NCBI GenBank assembly: GCA_903911165.1
Contig: CAIWCQ010000365.1
Location: 1 to 15,000 of the forward strand
Origin: an uncultured Actinomycetes bacterium
GTDB taxonomy: Bacteria; Actinomycetota; Actinomycetes; Mycobacteriales; Mycobacteriaceae
DNA: 15,000 nt
Direction: 5' to 3'
The first letter of the stretch is position 1; each line of letters opens with the position of its first letter. Below are positions 14,293 to 15,000 of this stretch, piece after piece. Below the pieces are notes generated by a model. That model worked only from the letters and a program-made list of their open reading frames with translations. It was not told where the DNA came from and ran no database searches. A program made the translations under genes and the position numbers.

Positions 14293-14607
14293 ATGCCCGT
14301 TGTCGTCGTCGCGTCGTTCACCGCCAAGCCGGAATCCACCGCTGTCGTGCGTTCAGCATGCACGGCGGCGATTGAGGCCGTACATGACGAACCCGGGTGC
14401 GAGCTGTACTCACTGCACCAGACCGGTGACACCTTCGTGTTCATCGAGCAGTGGGCCGACGCCGACGCTCTGAAGGTCCACGGCACCGCGCCGGCCATTG
14501 GCGTGCTGTTCGGGGCGATCGGCGAGCACCTGTCCGGTGCACCAGACATCAAGATGCTTGAGCCTGTGCCGGCCGGCGACCCGGCCAAGGGCCAGTTGCG
14601 CGCCTGA
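14293..14607 (+). CDS. ABM-domain (antibiotic biosynthesis monooxygenase-like) protein, Rv2749-like
   Basis: Small dimeric alpha-beta barrel protein of the ABM superfamily, 104 residues, matching conserved hypothetical Rv2749. The first strand is [14 protein letters not shown]. It is followed by [20 protein letters not shown] and [20 protein letters not shown], with the family Glu-x-Trp (Glu52-Trp54) and a conserved His63. Members include heme-degrading and quinone monooxygenases and many proteins of unknown function; no catalytic assignment is possible from sequence. It is followed after 4 bp by the short-chain dehydrogenase gene on the same strand, so the two are almost certainly one operon and may act on related substrates. 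Confidence 0.88.
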   Translation: MPVVVVASFTAKPESTAVVRSACTAAIEAVHDEPGCELYSLHQTGDTFVFIEQWADADALKVHGTAPAIGVLFGAIGEHLSGAPDIKMLEPVPAGDPAKGQLRA

Positions 14608-14611
14608 GTCG

Positions 14612-15000
14612 ATGCGCGCACAAGAGGGCCCCCTGAAGGGTCATGTCGCCTTCATCACCGGGGCGGCCCGCGGTCAGGGCCGTGCACATGCGGTCAAGCT
14701 GGCTGCCGAGGGCGCCGACATCATCGCGGTCGATCTGTGCGATCAGATCGCCAGCGTTCCCTATCCGCTGGCCACCCCCGACGATTTGGCCGCAACGGTC
14801 AAACTCGTCGAGGACACCGGAGCGCGGATTGTCGCCCGGCAAGCCGACGTCCGCGACCGGGCAGGCCTGAAGACCGCACTGGCCGAGGGCATCGCCGAAC
14901 TCGGCCGACTCGACATCGTGATCGCCAATGCCGGGATCGCCCCGATGACCGATGCGAACGCCTGGCAGGACGTCCTCGACGTCAACCTCACCGGGGTCTA
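14612..15000 (+). CDS. Short-chain dehydrogenase/reductase, mycofactocin-coupled type (3' end missing)
   Basis: N-terminal 129 codons of an SDR oxidoreductase, cut by the window end. The NAD-binding motif TGAARGQGR is at residues 16-24, with the second acidic loop VDLCDQ near 40-45 and NAG near 106-108. An insertion around residues 47-65 ([16 protein letters not shown]) and the GQGR signature are features of the mycofactocin-coupled SDR subfamily. In those proteins the NAD cofactor is held tightly and electrons leave through mycofactocin. This resembles M. tuberculosis Rv2750. The ATG at 14612 follows the ABM stop by 4 bp with the upstream gene supplying the ribosome entry region. The catalytic Tyr-x3-Lys lies beyond the window. 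Substrate is unknown, probably an alcohol. Confidence 0.9.
   Translation, partial: MRAQEGPLKGHVAFITGAARGQGRAHAVKLAAEGADIIAVDLCDQIASVPYPLATPDDLAATVKLVEDTGARIVARQADVRDRAGLKTALAEGIAELGRLDIVIANAGIAPMTDANAWQDVLDVNLTGV

Noticed and set aside
1..15000. CRISPR arrays, tRNA/rRNA genes, insertion sequences, prophage or attachment sites
   Set aside because: I found no regularly spaced long repeats, cloverleaf-like or rRNA sequence, transposase or integrase reading frame, or terminal inverted repeats in the window.

Overview
This window is high-GC actinobacterial DNA and looks like a rapidly growing Mycobacterium (Mycolicibacterium-type) chromosome. Gene order and protein sequences follow the M. tuberculosis block Rv2736c-Rv2750: recX, recA, a DUF3046 gene, an Rv2739c-like glycosyltransferase, ephG, pspM, pspA, clgR, pgsA3, argA, ftsK and an Rv2749/Rv2750-like pair. 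The left flank is gluD of a glutamate-type ABC importer, an arrangement I recall from environmental mycobacteria. These identities come from recognising the translated proteins and remembering the order; no database search was run. recA carries no intein, unlike M. tuberculosis.

Layout. 1-855 (+): 3' part of gluD. 888-2427 (-): recA and recX, overlapping by 32 bp, driven from a compact damage-response region at 2481-2569. 2605-2805 (-): small DUF3046 gene. 2819-5820 (-): a tripartite tricarboxylate transporter operon tctC-tctB-tctA, tightly packed; it sits between genes whose M. tuberculosis counterparts are consecutive. 5953-7137 (-): glycosyltransferase; 7225-7677 (+): ephG, divergent from it across a short region with a 17-bp tandem repeat. 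7684-9775 (-): clgR-pspA-pspM, the mycobacterial phage-shock/envelope-stress operon, with an ECF (SigE)-type promoter in front of clgR. 9858-10454 (-): pgsA3; 10511-11050 (+): argA, divergent from mirror-image leaderless-looking promoters. 11082-13682 (-): ftsK. 13760-14224 (-): acyl-CoA thioesterase. 14293-15000 (+): ABM-domain protein and a truncated mycofactocin-type short-chain dehydrogenase.

How the parts work together. RecA and RecX form a recombination/SOS module with two visible damage-responsive promoters: one LexA-controlled and one of the PafBC-dependent type. ClgR, PspA and PspM form an envelope-stress module in which the transcription factor and its membrane partners are co-transcribed. 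TctCBA would import a carboxylate using an extracytoplasmic lipoprotein receptor; no dedicated sensor kinase or regulator lies beside it. FtsK serves chromosome segregation at division.

The window is mostly conserved core genome and I see no unmistakable new system. The items most worth a second look are the recA promoter architecture, the mirror-image pgsA3/argA promoters, the tct insertion and the 17-bp repeats. No gene-free stretch exceeds 300 bp; the longest, 2428-2604, holds the recA promoters.
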